A stretch of 47,763 bases of DNA from NCBI GenBank assembly GCA_023404955.1, contig JAEXZY010000048.1:1-47763 (forward strand), in the 5' to 3' direction. Within the stretch, counting starts at the first letter, position 1, and every line of letters starts with the position of its first letter. Positions 24,784 through 34,377 of this stretch are shown one piece after another. This DNA comes from Actinomycetes bacterium (GTDB lineage Bacteria > Actinomycetota > Actinomycetes > Mycobacteriales > Mycobacteriaceae). A program made the position numbers and the translations under genes. The notes beneath the pieces were generated by a model, which saw only the letters and a program-made list of their open reading frames with translations, did no database searches and was not told where the DNA came from.

Positions 24784-25476
24784 TCACAACGTCTTCCAGG
24801 TGATGGCCCGCTTGTTCGCTCGCGGCTTGGTGCCGGGCCGAGTCCCTGCGCCCGGCTCGAGGAGCTCGGATTCGGCCACGCCATTGCGCATCTGTTCGAG
24901 TAGCCAATCAGGGTCGATGTCGACGCCGATCGGATTCTCGGCGAATTCCGCGCTGGTGAAGTAGTTCGCGGTCTCTTCGGCTGTCGGGAAGTTCTCGGTC
25001 TGGAACTCCAGCCGAATTCCCTCGGGGTCCTCGTAGTAGATGCTGGTGGTGGGGCCGTGGTTGATCGTCCACACCGGCTTCACCCCAACGGCTTTGAGGC
25101 GTTCGTAGGTCAGCAGCAGTCTGCGTAGCGAGGTGAAGGTGAACGCCAGGTGGTCGATCCCGTAGGTCTTGCGTCGCAGCCGCGACAGCGGGAACACATG
25201 CTTCACCGGTGCAGGCAACTTCACAAGCGCGAGCCGGTGGCTTTCCTCGTCCCAGGTGAGGAAGGCGATCTGAGAATCCTCGTGGACCACGCGGGCCCCG
25301 AAGACCTTGGTGTACCAGTCGATCATCTCCGCCGTCCGGGCCGTTTTGACGACCCAGTGGGCGATGAAGTCCGGGGCGAGGCGGTCATCGGACGGCTGCG
25401 GTGGGGGTGCGTCGGCGATGTGGTCGGCCTCGGGGTCTCGCGGCTGGAGGGGACTGGGGGTGGCGCTCATGGTCAT
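24784..25476 (-). CDS. VOC-family extradiol-dioxygenase-like protein
   Basis: A protein of about 230 residues. After a disordered Pro-rich N-terminus comes a VOC domain with the candidate iron ligands of type I extradiol dioxygenases: His in FIAHWVVKT, His in YGIDHLAFTF and Glu in GIRLEFQTEN, with IYYEDPEG between the last two. The C-terminal tail is basic. Such enzymes cleave catechol-type rings with O2. It is flanked by an FAH hydrolase (ATGA overlap at 25473-25476) and a flavin monooxygenase, which fits hydroxylation, ring cleavage and hydrolysis of one compound. AGGAG lies 3 bases before the ATG at 25476 and 9 bases before the ATG at 25470, so the latter may be the true start. Confidence 0.87.
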   Translation of the reverse strand: MTMSATPSPLQPRDPEADHIADAPPPQPSDDRLAPDFIAHWVVKTARTAEMIDWYTKVFGARVVHEDSQIAFLTWDEESHRLALVKLPAPVKHVFPLSRLRRKTYGIDHLAFTFTSLRRLLLTYERLKAVGVKPVWTINHGPTTSIYYEDPEGIRLEFQTENFPTAEETANYFTSAEFAENPIGVDIDPDWLLEQMRNGVAESELLEPGAGTRPGTKPRANKRAITWKTL

Positions 25477-26450
25477 CGGCTCCTGGGGCTCGAGGGTGCG
25501 GTGATGGTGTTGCGCTGGGTCCCGAGATCCAACGTTCCGGCGGCGTTGCGGATGGAGGCGCTGACGACGTCGCCCGGCTTCAGAAATCCCTTGTTGCGGT
25601 TCTGCCTGATGAAGGCCGCCCACAGCTTGTCCTCGGGCAGCAGCGCGGTGGCGAGGCGGCGCACGATCGCCGGTGGCGATTTCGCGACCGATCCGTGCGG
25701 GGTTCCGGTGAGCACCACATCGCCGGGGCTGAGGTCGCAGAACTCCGTCAGTTCGGTCAGCGTCTCCGCGGGGCGGTACAGCATGTTCGCGGTGTTGTCG
25801 GTCTGTCGCAGCTCACCGTTGACGGCCAGGTGCAGGTCGAGGTCGTCGAGAAGAGGGAACTCGGCGGGTTCCAATACCGCCAAGACCGGTCCGAGTGGGC
25901 AGAACCCGCGATAGCTCTTGCCTTTGAGGAACTGTCCCTGCGGTAGTTGCACATCGCGCGCGGAGACATCGTTGGCGACAGTCACACCGAACACGTACTC
26001 GGGCAACGTCTGTTCGGTGATCACGGTCGGCGCGGTCACTGCCCGGCGCACGACCAGTGCCAGTTCGATCTCGTAGTCCAGCAGTTCGACGTGCGCGGGG
26101 CGGATGACGTCGGCGGTGGGGCCGGTGACTGCGGCGTCCGTCTTGTCGAAGAAAAGATTGAACGGGCGATGGTCCGGGTCCATGCCGGACTCGATCGCGT
26201 GCTGCCGATAGTTGGCTCCCTGGCAGATCACCCGGCACGGCGTGGTGATCGGGGAGAGGATCTCGACGCCGGAGACGGGCACGCGACCAGGCTGCTGCGC
26301 GGCCGCCGTCCAGTCGCCCTCGCCGTTCTCGATCAGGTCCTGGGTCCGTGGGTAGGTTCCCGACAGGGGTGCGATGACATCCCCGTCGAGCACACCCCAC
26401 GCAGGGTCGGTGTCAGTGTCGGGGCGGTAGCGGATCAGGCGGACGACCAT
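25473..26450 (-). CDS. Fumarylacetoacetate hydrolase (FAH) family protein
   Basis: A 325-residue FAH-family enzyme, which cleaves C-C bonds in or isomerises or decarboxylates 2-oxo-acids formed after aromatic-ring cleavage. The domain starts after an N-terminal beta region (residues 1-70). It shows CRVICQGANYRQHAIESG, the metal-ligand segment LDYEIELALVV, VFGVTVANDVSARDVQLPQGQFLKGKS and GDVVLTGTPHGSV. The length is typical. It is the first gene of the operon that continues with the VOC and FAD-monooxygenase genes, and follows the PucR-type regulator by 74 bp on the same strand. Confidence 0.92.
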   Translation of the reverse strand: MVVRLIRYRPDTDTDPAWGVLDGDVIAPLSGTYPRTQDLIENGEGDWTAAAQQPGRVPVSGVEILSPITTPCRVICQGANYRQHAIESGMDPDHRPFNLFFDKTDAAVTGPTADVIRPAHVELLDYEIELALVVRRAVTAPTVITEQTLPEYVFGVTVANDVSARDVQLPQGQFLKGKSYRGFCPLGPVLAVLEPAEFPLLDDLDLHLAVNGELRQTDNTANMLYRPAETLTELTEFCDLSPGDVVLTGTPHGSVAKSPPAIVRRLATALLPEDKLWAAFIRQNRNKGFLKPGDVVSASIRNAAGTLDLGTQRNTITAPSSPRSR

Positions 26451-26501
26451 GTGACCAAGTCAAGCCGCGCATCGTCGCAGGGTTCTTGTACTCGAAGCTA
26501 G

Positions 26502-26516
26502 ACAATCGACAGTTGT
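26502..26516. promoter_or_regulatory. Dyad upstream of the FAH-VOC-monooxygenase operon
   Basis: ACAA (26502-26505) and TTGT (26513-26516), separated by 7 bp, lie in the 74-bp gap between the PucR-type gene and the FAH gene. The extended form is AG-ACAA ... TTGTGCT with one gap. It could be the operator of the operon, but the arms are short. Confidence 0.25.
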
Positions 26517-26524
26517 GCTGGATC

Positions 26525-27841
26525 TCAGTCCAAGGTAGGTGCGAGAACGGCGACGCCGAAGTGGTCGGCGAGCGTCAGCGCCACGTGCAGGTGAAGACGC
26601 CGGTCAGCGATGGGACGACCGCGCAGCTCCTCGGCCCGCCGAACCCGGTAGGCGACGGTGTTGCGGGCCACGTGCAGCTCGTCGGCAGCGCCGACCAGGC
26701 TGCGGTCGTGATCGAGGTAGCACGTGAGCGTTCTGCGCATCATCGTCGATGTTGCGTCGCGGCCGGCCAGCTCCCCGAGCTCGCGCAGCACGAAGTCCCG
26801 AGCGGTCGTCACGTCCGTGCTCAGCATCGACATCAGATCAATCTCGCGATAGGAGCACACCCGGCGTTCGCGCGTCGACATCGCAGCGACCCGGGCCGCC
26901 TCGAGCGCTTGTCGGTGACTCGTGCGAAAACCGTCGATGCCGCGCGCGGGCAGACCCGCGGCGATGTGCACATCTCGAACCTCGGGCAGATCCAGATCGT
27001 CGGATGGGGCCGTGCTGCGCGCCCCCCACGCCCACAGCTGGTGCGCGCCGACGGGAAGCACGAGCGTGCCCGTACATCCGGCAGCCGCCAGAACCTCGGC
27101 GGCGGCCGCCTGCAGGACCGACGGCTCGAGCGGCTCGATCCCGCGAGTGCTCACGATCGCCGCGATGTGCCAGCGACTCACGTCGTAACCGAGCACCCGG
27201 GTCGCTCGTTCGATCGGTACGGGGCTTCCGTCGAGGATCTGCTCGACGAGTTCCACGCGTCGCGCCGTCGAACCGGCCATCCACGTCTCCTGTGCGCGGG
27301 CGTATTCGCCAGCCATACCGTCGACGAGCAAGCCGACGATGTCGAGAACCACCTCGTTGATCCGTCTCATCTCGGCGAAGCGCTGCGCCGGCGGCACCAC
27401 ATGCTCTGCGGCGTCGAGCATCACCTCGACGGCCACCGTGTGCGCGACGTGGATGCTGCGCAGCATGTGTTCGACGCCGATGCCGCGCGCGACGACCTCG
27501 GTCGGTCCGGCCAGAACCTCGGACACTGCGGAGAAGGTCAGCTCGGTGTCGCGAGCCAGCGCTGTCAGTGTGCCGAGAGCGACTGCTTCGCAGCCGAGGC
27601 GCACCTCGTCGGCCACCACGCCGACCGCCAACTCCGGTATGGCGGCGGTGATCCGGTCCGCCATCCGTTGTCCGAGCTCGACCGCCCAGCCGGCCGGACC
27701 TGCACCGAGCAGGGCGGCGACCTCGTCGGCGCGGGCACGCAAGCGCGCTCCCTGTGGGTAGGACTGTGCGGCAACAGGTTCCAGTTCTTCGAGCCATGAC
27801 CGCATCACCACGCCAGTGACCTCATCGAAGCATCGTCGCAT
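26525..27841 (-). CDS. PucR/CdaR-family transcriptional regulator
   Basis: A 438-residue regulator of the PucR type, with an N-terminal helical region, a central GGDEF-related sensor-like part (DVSRWHIAAIVSTRGIEPLEPS ... HIAAGLPARGIDGFRTSHRQALEAARVA) and a C-terminal helix-turn-helix of the HTH_30 type (LTCYLDHDRSLVGAADELHVARNTVAYRVRRAEEL). Such proteins activate catabolic genes, for example for purines or aromatic compounds. It precedes the FAH-VOC-monooxygenase genes by 74 bp on the same strand. An internal ATG at 27805 (MRSWLEELEP) is an alternative start. Confidence 0.9.
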   Translation of the reverse strand: MRRCFDEVTGVVMRSWLEELEPVAAQSYPQGARLRARADEVAALLGAGPAGWAVELGQRMADRITAAIPELAVGVVADEVRLGCEAVALGTLTALARDTELTFSAVSEVLAGPTEVVARGIGVEHMLRSIHVAHTVAVEVMLDAAEHVVPPAQRFAEMRRINEVVLDIVGLLVDGMAGEYARAQETWMAGSTARRVELVEQILDGSPVPIERATRVLGYDVSRWHIAAIVSTRGIEPLEPSVLQAAAAEVLAAAGCTGTLVLPVGAHQLWAWGARSTAPSDDLDLPEVRDVHIAAGLPARGIDGFRTSHRQALEAARVAAMSTRERRVCSYREIDLMSMLSTDVTTARDFVLRELGELAGRDATSTMMRRTLTCYLDHDRSLVGAADELHVARNTVAYRVRRAEELRGRPIADRRLHLHVALTLADHFGVAVLAPTLD

Positions 27842-27874
27842 TCCCTGACATGTCGGGGCCAGCGGCCGTCGGGC

Positions 27875-28948
27875 TCAGCGGCCCGGCGAGTCGACCCGCA
27901 CCGGGTGAGCGAGTACGGACCGGTGCATGTACCCCAGCTCGTTCCACGGGGTGCGCTCCGGTTGAACGGTGCCGCGATTGTCGGTGGCGCGCACTCGCAG
28001 CACGTGCTCGCCCGGATCGGCCTCCCACCGGAACTGCCACCTGGCCCAGACACCCGCGGACCCGGGTGAGGTGATGGTGGCCGGCTGCCAATCGCCGCCG
28101 TCGATGCGGTAGTCGACAGCGGTGATCCACCCTTCGCCGGCATACGCGCGTCCACGGATCAGCTGCGGGCCGGCGACGAGCCTCGCGGGCCACGGGAGTT
28201 CGACGAGGCTGGACAGCGCCGGTTCGGTGATGGCCGGCCCCCGCGCGGGGCCGTCGGCGTCGTGGTCCGGACCGATCAGCACGTAATCGTCAGTGTTCCA
28301 GGGCGTGTACAGGTGGCGTGTACTGACCTCCAGGCGGCCGAGCCATTTGATGCTCGCCGCACCCAGCCAGCCGGACACCACGAGTCGGGCGGGAAAGCCG
28401 TGCGCGACTGGAAGGGGTTCGCCGTTCATGGCGATCGCCACGATCGTGTCGTCGGCGAGCGCCTTGGCCAGTGGCAAAGGCCTGCGGGCTCGGATCTCGT
28501 CCAGGGATTCCGGCATGACCTCGCACGCATCGTCGGTGAGGCCCGCCGGGGCGACCAGGTCGCGGAGCCGGACACCGGTCCATTCGGCGGTGCTGATGGC
28601 GCCTCGCCCCCACTGGGTGCCGTCGAACGTGTGCTGCACTTCCCGGCCGAACAGTTCCCGGCGGTTGCCCGCGCATTCGAGGGTCCTGACGATCGAGATC
28701 AGTGGAAACTCGTTGCGCAACTGGGCATACGAGTAGTCCAACGGATCGCGTACGCCGTCTCCCTCGACGCGCAGCGCCCACGTATGGGCATCGAGGCGAG
28801 GAGAGGGCGCATGACTGCGAATGAAGAAGCGGTCGTTGGGGGTGATGTCGCCGAGCATCTGCACCGGATTCGTCCCGTAGTCGAGCCCGGTCCCCGTGTC
28901 CTCCATCAGCTCTGCGGACGTCGGCTTCACCGCCGCGGATTCGCTCAC
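27875..28948 (-). CDS. Sulfite-oxidase-like molybdopterin oxidoreductase
   Basis: A 357-residue molybdopterin-binding enzyme of the sulfite oxidase family without a heme domain. The molybdenum-ligating Cys lies in VRTLECAGNRRELF, followed by GAISTAEWTGVRLRDLV and VAHGFPARLVVSGWLGAASIKWL. The C-terminal dimerisation domain is the Mo-co_dimer beta-sandwich (GRAYAGEGWITAVDYRIDGG ... RVRATDNRGTVQPE). No twin-arginine signal is seen, so it may be cytosolic. The GTG at 28948 was chosen: a TATCGT -10-like box ends six bases upstream, giving a leaderless message, while the extra 13 codons upstream look non-coding. Substrate: sulfite or another small oxo-anion or organic molecule; unproven. Confidence 0.87.
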   Translation of the reverse strand: MSESAAVKPTSAELMEDTGTGLDYGTNPVQMLGDITPNDRFFIRSHAPSPRLDAHTWALRVEGDGVRDPLDYSYAQLRNEFPLISIVRTLECAGNRRELFGREVQHTFDGTQWGRGAISTAEWTGVRLRDLVAPAGLTDDACEVMPESLDEIRARRPLPLAKALADDTIVAIAMNGEPLPVAHGFPARLVVSGWLGAASIKWLGRLEVSTRHLYTPWNTDDYVLIGPDHDADGPARGPAITEPALSSLVELPWPARLVAGPQLIRGRAYAGEGWITAVDYRIDGGDWQPATITSPGSAGVWARWQFRWEADPGEHVLRVRATDNRGTVQPERTPWNELGYMHRSVLAHPVRVDSPGR

Positions 28949-29043
28949 GTCTGCACGATAGGCGCAATCGCTGATATGTGGGTGCATTGCCTGATCGGCA
29001 AATCATCTTGCTGATTCGATCGTGACGCGGGCACTCTGGGAGA

Positions 29044-29853
29044 GTGCCATCTGCCGACGACCGCAATCGACTTCTCGCACCTGCCGACCTCTACGAACGC
29101 ACCGGCGAACCTCTGACCGCGCAATGTATTCCGCCGGCATTCGACATGGTAGGGGGTATCCCGTCCGGCGCCGAGGTGCTCGACCTGGCCTCCGGCCCCG
29201 GTGCATTGAGTGTCGCGGCTGCCGAACTCGGCGCGCGAGTGACAGCCGTTGACGTCTCGGAGGACATGGTGGCCCGGGTAGCGCAGAGGTTGGCTCCGTA
29301 TCCAGGCTGTTCGGCGCTCGTGATGGACGCGCAAGACCCCTCGTTCGGTGACGACAGCTTCGACATCTCGTTCTCGATGTTCGGCGTCATCAACCTGCCC
29401 GACTGGAACAAGGCCTTACGCGAGATGGCGCGAGTGACGCGGCCCGGTGGCCACGTGTGCGTGAGTAGTTGGAAGGACCCGCGGACCGTGGCATCGGTGG
29501 GGTTGCTCGTGGAGGCGATGGCCGAAGTGTTCCCGGGCCGGGAGACGATCCCTGTTCCCGCGGGTGTACAGCTGGCAGCAGAGCCGGACGTGCTTCGAGA
29601 AGGGTTGTCTGAAGCGGGATTTCGCGACGTCACCGTGCAATCCGTCCAGGTTGTCTGGGAGGTTCCCTCCGTCGCGGGATTTCTCGCCCGGCTGGACGAG
29701 GCGTACGGGTTCATGCCGCTGTACCGCGACATGACGATCGACGAGCGTGACCGCCTGACGCCGGCGCTGCGGGTTGCGGCCCACCGGCGCGCCGGGTCCG
29801 ATGGGACGTTGCGCGCGACGACGATCGCGCACCTCGCCGCCGGACGGGCGTGA
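29044..29853 (+). CDS. Class I SAM-dependent methyltransferase
   Basis: A 269-residue methyltransferase (Methyltransf_11/25 type). The SAM glycine loop is VLDLASGPGALSVAAAELGA (about residues 45-64), followed by the acidic residue in VTAVDVSEDMV, MDAQDPSFGDDSFDISFSMFG and LREMARVTRPGGHVCVSSW. The C-terminal part, EVPSVAGFLARLDEAYGFMPLYRD, resembles the substrate cap of UbiE-like members. The GTG at 29044 is the first in-frame start. The substrate is unknown. It is divergent from the molybdopterin enzyme and convergent with the TetR gene (4-bp gap). Confidence 0.85.
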   Translation: MPSADDRNRLLAPADLYERTGEPLTAQCIPPAFDMVGGIPSGAEVLDLASGPGALSVAAAELGARVTAVDVSEDMVARVAQRLAPYPGCSALVMDAQDPSFGDDSFDISFSMFGVINLPDWNKALREMARVTRPGGHVCVSSWKDPRTVASVGLLVEAMAEVFPGRETIPVPAGVQLAAEPDVLREGLSEAGFRDVTVQSVQVVWEVPSVAGFLARLDEAYGFMPLYRDMTIDERDRLTPALRVAAHRRAGSDGTLRATTIAHLAAGRA

Positions 29854-29857
29854 CGCG

Positions 29858-30556
29858 TCAGTCGGCTGGAGTCATGGGCGCGGGCCAATCGGCCGGCGCA
29901 TCCGTCAGCGACGACAAGTCGGGGAGGGGGAGCGCGCACAGCGCTGCCGTCTGCTCGGCGGCGATGCCGAAGGTCCGCAAGAGGCTCTCGGCGATCTCGT
30001 CGACTGTGGCCTCGGCGTCGCGGTCGGGCTTCTCCCGCAACAGGGTCGCCAATCCGATCAGCGCGCCTCCGGCCAGTGCGAGCCCCACATCGGGATCGGT
30101 GACTGTGAATTGGCCGGCCTCCATGGCGGCGGCGATGTCGCGACGGGCTCGCGGCGACAGCCCGTGCTCGGAGAAGATCAGCGAGCCGGCGTTGGCGAGC
30201 AGCAGTGCCGCCTCTTGTGGCCGATGCCGAAACAGCCTGCCGGCGAGCCGGAATCGCGTGACGAAGGCTTCTGCCGGATCGGTGATCGATGCGGTGAACA
30301 CGTCCAAGAGCGCGCCCATTTGGTCGAGGGCATCGGTCAAGGCAGCCTCGAACAGCTGCTCCTTGCTCTCGAAGTGGTTGTAGAACGACCCCATCCCGAC
30401 ATCTGCCGCCTGGGTGATCTCCAGGATCGGCACCGCGAGCTTGCCCTCGGCGATGAACCCCTGCGCCGCGCGCACCAACGCCGCACGGGTGCGCATCTTG
30501 CGGCGCTGGAGCCGGTTGACGGGCTGCTCGCCGCCCTCGCTGTCCGGCACGTCCAT
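29858..30556 (-). CDS. TetR-family transcriptional regulator
   Basis: A 232-residue regulator. Its N-terminal helix-turn-helix reads RTRAALVRAAQGFIAEGK and LEITQAADVGMGSFYNHFESKEQLFEAAL (about residues 20-65). A helical ligand-binding domain follows with MGALLDVFTASITDPAEAFVTRF and LLREKPDRDAEATVDEIAESLLRTFGI. It is divergent from an SDR gene at 30696, separated by 139 bp that contains a long-range inverted repeat. It probably represses that SDR and itself; the inducer is unknown. Confidence 0.91.
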   Translation of the reverse strand: MDVPDSEGGEQPVNRLQRRKMRTRAALVRAAQGFIAEGKLAVPILEITQAADVGMGSFYNHFESKEQLFEAALTDALDQMGALLDVFTASITDPAEAFVTRFRLAGRLFRHRPQEAALLLANAGSLIFSEHGLSPRARRDIAAAMEAGQFTVTDPDVGLALAGGALIGLATLLREKPDRDAEATVDEIAESLLRTFGIAAEQTAALCALPLPDLSSLTDAPADWPAPMTPAD

Positions 30557-30592
30557 GAGCGCAGAGTATCAGCGGCGATCACAGTCCTGAGG

Positions 30593-30692
30593 ATTTCGTC
30601 AGCGGGACTTGACGCGCGACAGGGAATCTTTCCGGGTCCTACCGGCTTAGGTTTGGACACGAGGCCGGAGCCGATCGGGCCGCTGACGAAAT
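30593..30692. promoter_or_regulatory. Long-range 13-bp inverted repeat in the tetR/SDR gap
   Basis: ATTTCGTCAGCGG (30593-30605) and its exact reverse complement CCGCTGACGAAAT (30680-30692) lie 74 bp apart, close to the two divergent start codons. The left copy is part of a local dyad, CGTCA (30597-30601) / TGACG (30610-30614). The arrangement could place TetR dimers at both promoters and allow DNA looping. Confidence 0.5.
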
Positions 30693-30695
30693 GAG

Positions 30696-31448
30696 ATGGC
30701 GATGACGAGTTCCCTGTCGGGTAAACGAGCCCTGGTCACGGGCGGGTCGCGCGGGATCGGAGCGGAGATCGCGCGCCGCCTCGTCGCCGACGGCGCCGAT
30801 GTGGCCTTCACCTATCACTCCTCGCCGGGGCCCGCACAGCAGCTGGCCGACGAGCTCACCGCAGAGGGCCGCACCGCGGTTGCGCTGCAGGCCGACAGCG
30901 CAGACCCGGCGGCGGTGACCGACGCCGTGCAGGCCGCGGCCTCGGCGCTCGGGGGTCTCGACATCCTGGTGAACAACGCCGGCATCGCCTATGGCGCACC
31001 GATCGAGGACTTCCCCCTCGAGGAATTCGACCGCCTCCTCGCGATCAACGTGCGCGGTGTCTTCGCCGCCACCAAGGCCGCCGTGCCACACCTCGGACAG
31101 GGCGGCCGCATCATCACGATCGGCAGTGTCAACGCCGACCGCGCACCGATGGGCGGGCTGTCCGGGTATGCGCTCACCAAAGCGGCCGTCGCCGGGTTCA
31201 CCCGGGGACTCGTGCGGGAGCTCGCGCCGCGCGGAATCACCGTCAACACCATTCAGCCGGGCCCGGTGGCCACCGACATGAACCCCGAGCACGGCGGCCC
31301 GTTCTCCGATCAGGTGCGTCCGCTCATCGCCGTCGGTCGCTACGGACAACCGGCTGACATCGCCAGTGCGGTCGCGTATTTGGCGTCACCGGAGGCCAAC
31401 TACGTCACCGGGGTGACGTGGAACATCGACGGTGGTTTCGTCATCTGA
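30696..31448 (+). CDS. SDR-family oxidoreductase (FabG-like)
   Basis: A 250-residue classical SDR. It has GKRALVTGGSRGIGAEIARRL (TGGSRGIG nucleotide motif at about 14-21), DILVNNAGIAYG, the catalytic Ser in TIGSVNADR and the Tyr-x-x-x-Lys of SGYALTKAAVAG, and it ends in VTGVTWNIDGGFVI. The FabG-like sequence suggests reduction of a beta-keto group or dehydrogenation of an alcohol; the substrate is unknown. Start ATG 30696 or 30702. It is divergent from the TetR-type gene, its likely repressor. Confidence 0.92.
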   Translation: MAMTSSLSGKRALVTGGSRGIGAEIARRLVADGADVAFTYHSSPGPAQQLADELTAEGRTAVALQADSADPAAVTDAVQAAASALGGLDILVNNAGIAYGAPIEDFPLEEFDRLLAINVRGVFAATKAAVPHLGQGGRIITIGSVNADRAPMGGLSGYALTKAAVAGFTRGLVRELAPRGITVNTIQPGPVATDMNPEHGGPFSDQVRPLIAVGRYGQPADIASAVAYLASPEANYVTGVTWNIDGGFVI

Positions 31449-31461
31449 TCGTGGTTGCGCG

Positions 31462-31476
31462 ATAGGTTGCACCTAT
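31462..31476. promoter_or_regulatory. Palindrome upstream of fumC
   Basis: ATAGGT-TGC-ACCTAT is a perfect 6+3+6 palindrome 82-97 bp upstream of the fumC ATG and 13 bp after the SDR stop. It contains a GGT-N3-ACC core like many GntR-type sites. No copy is seen upstream of mez. The regulator is unknown. Confidence 0.4.
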
Positions 31477-31492
31477 GCGTGACAAGGCACCG

Positions 31493-31523
31493 ACTATTGG
31501 ACAGGCTCCACCGCGCGGGGAAG
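31493..31523 (+). promoter_or_regulatory. Malate-box leader element, copy 1 (fumC)
   Basis: ACTATTGGACAGG (31493-31505), a CTC spacer, CACCGCG and a GGGGAAGG block lie 36-66 bases before the fumC start. The same blocks in the same order occur upstream of mez (34280-34309). CCTATG precedes the element by 15 bases here and by 16 bases at mez. It may be a shared operator, a promoter or a leader-RNA element. Confidence 0.6.
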
Positions 31524-31558
31524 GCTAGGCCGCAGCCGACCGTGGAGGACGCCCCGAT

Positions 31559-32975
<1,417 letters not shown>

Positions 32976-32983
<8 letters not shown>

Positions 32984-34229
32984 CGAATCAGACGATCACG
33001 CCGGTGCGCTGCAGACGATCTTGCGCGCAGCCATCCTGTTGCACGACAGCGGGCAATCGACTGCCATGACGCTGACGGCGGTGCGACGCCTTTCGCGCGG
33101 CCTGGGTCAGCCTGCCGAAATCATCCCCGGCTGGTCGACGCTGACGGTCTACGACCCGCGCACCGGCGGTGCCAACGCGGTCACCGGACAGACACGTCCC
33201 ATCGCCGTCAACATGCGGCGGGTGGCCACCGTGATGCGGGCCGTCGACGACGCGGGGCGGCGGTCGGTGGATCGCCGCGAGATCGAGCAGGTGCTCGACG
33301 ACGCCGCACGCCTGCCGCCCTCGTCGACCCTGGCCTTCGTCATGGCCTGTGGTCTGGGAGCGGCCGCACTGTCGATTGTGTTCGGGGTGACCGACCTTCG
33401 CGCTGTCGGCCTGATCTCCGCTGCCGCTGCACTGGGCGGTCTGCTGCGCCGACTGGTCGCCACCGTGACATCCGATGTGCTGCTGCCGATCTTCGGCGCC
33501 GCGGTGATCGCCGGGGCGGCCGGGGCTCTCGCCGGTGCCGTCGGACTGCAGGTGCCGGGTGGGTTGGTGGCGCTGTGTCCGGCCATGGTGATGGTGCCCG
33601 GCCCCCAGATCCTCATCGGCGCCATGGATCTGCTCGCGACGCGCATGCCGCTGGCGCTGGCGCGGCTGGGTTATGCGCTGCTGGTGCTCGCGGTGATCTC
33701 CGTCGGCATCATGATCGGGTTGCGCACGGGCGGTCAGGCGCTGCCGCTGACGTCGCCGCCGGCCGACGTGCCGCTCTCTCTCGACGTCCTGGCCGCGGGT
33801 GTGGCCGCCGCCTGCTATCCCGTCTTCTTCTCCATGCCGTACCGCCTGCTGGGCTGGCCGATCGTCGTCGGAATGGCGGCACACGCCCTGCATTGGGCGG
33901 TGATGACGTACTGGCACGCCAGTCTTCCCGTCGCCGCACTGTCGGCCTGTCTGCTGGCCGGTGCGGTGCTGACCCCGCTGGCCTATCTGAAGGGCATGCC
34001 GTTCGCCGCTGTCGGATTCGCGGCTGTCGTGGCACTGGTGCCCGGCATGTACGTGTTCCGGGCCGTCGCCGGCGCGGCCGAACTCGCCACCCACGCCACC
34101 GATCCGATCCTGCTCGCCGTCGTCAGCGACGGCATCACGGCCACGCTCACGGTGGCCGGGATGGCCGTCGGCTTGGCAGTGCCCTCCCGGGTGCGGGACT
34201 GGGTACTCGATCGCCGGCACCACGCCTAG
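32976..34229 (+). CDS. ThrE-family threonine/serine exporter-like membrane protein
   Basis: A 417-residue membrane protein of the ThrE type (an N-terminal soluble domain plus about ten transmembrane segments). The soluble part (residues 1-115) has TILRAAILLHDSGQSTAMTLTAVRRLSRGLG, the usual start of ThrE/DUF1212 proteins, and IPGWSTLTVYDP. The membrane part includes LAFVMACGLGAAALSIVFG, VALCPAMVMVPGPQILIGAMDLL and MPFAAVGFAAVVALVPGMYVFRAVAG. Known relatives export threonine and serine; placement behind fumC hints at export of a C4 acid or amino acid, which is inference. The GTG start overlaps the fumC stop by eight bases. Confidence 0.85.
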
Positions 34230-34279
34230 CCATCCGGGCCTCGCAGTATCGGCGTCCCCTATGACCCCGTCGGCCAACA

Positions 34280-34309
34280 ACTATTGGACAGGTTCGGCGC
34301 ACCGCGGGA
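34280..34309 (+). promoter_or_regulatory. Malate-box leader element, copy 2 (mez)
   Basis: ACTATTGGACAGG (34280-34292) followed by TTCGGCG, CACCGCG and GGGAAGG repeats the element upstream of fumC, here about 70-98 bases before the mez start. It lies in the 148-bp gap after the thrE-like gene. The gap also holds AAAAAGGA just before the GTG start. Confidence 0.6.
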
Positions 34310-34377
34310 AGGGTGAAGAGGCCGGCTCGTCGAAGTGCCGCTCTCTCCCCGTCGTCGAGGAAAAAGGATGTCCTGTC

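Noticed and set aside
34261..34377. Longer malic enzyme starting at the ATG at 34261
   Set aside because: This would place the duplicated leader element inside the protein. The added 39 residues match nothing in malic enzymes, and a good ribosome site precedes the GTG at 34378.
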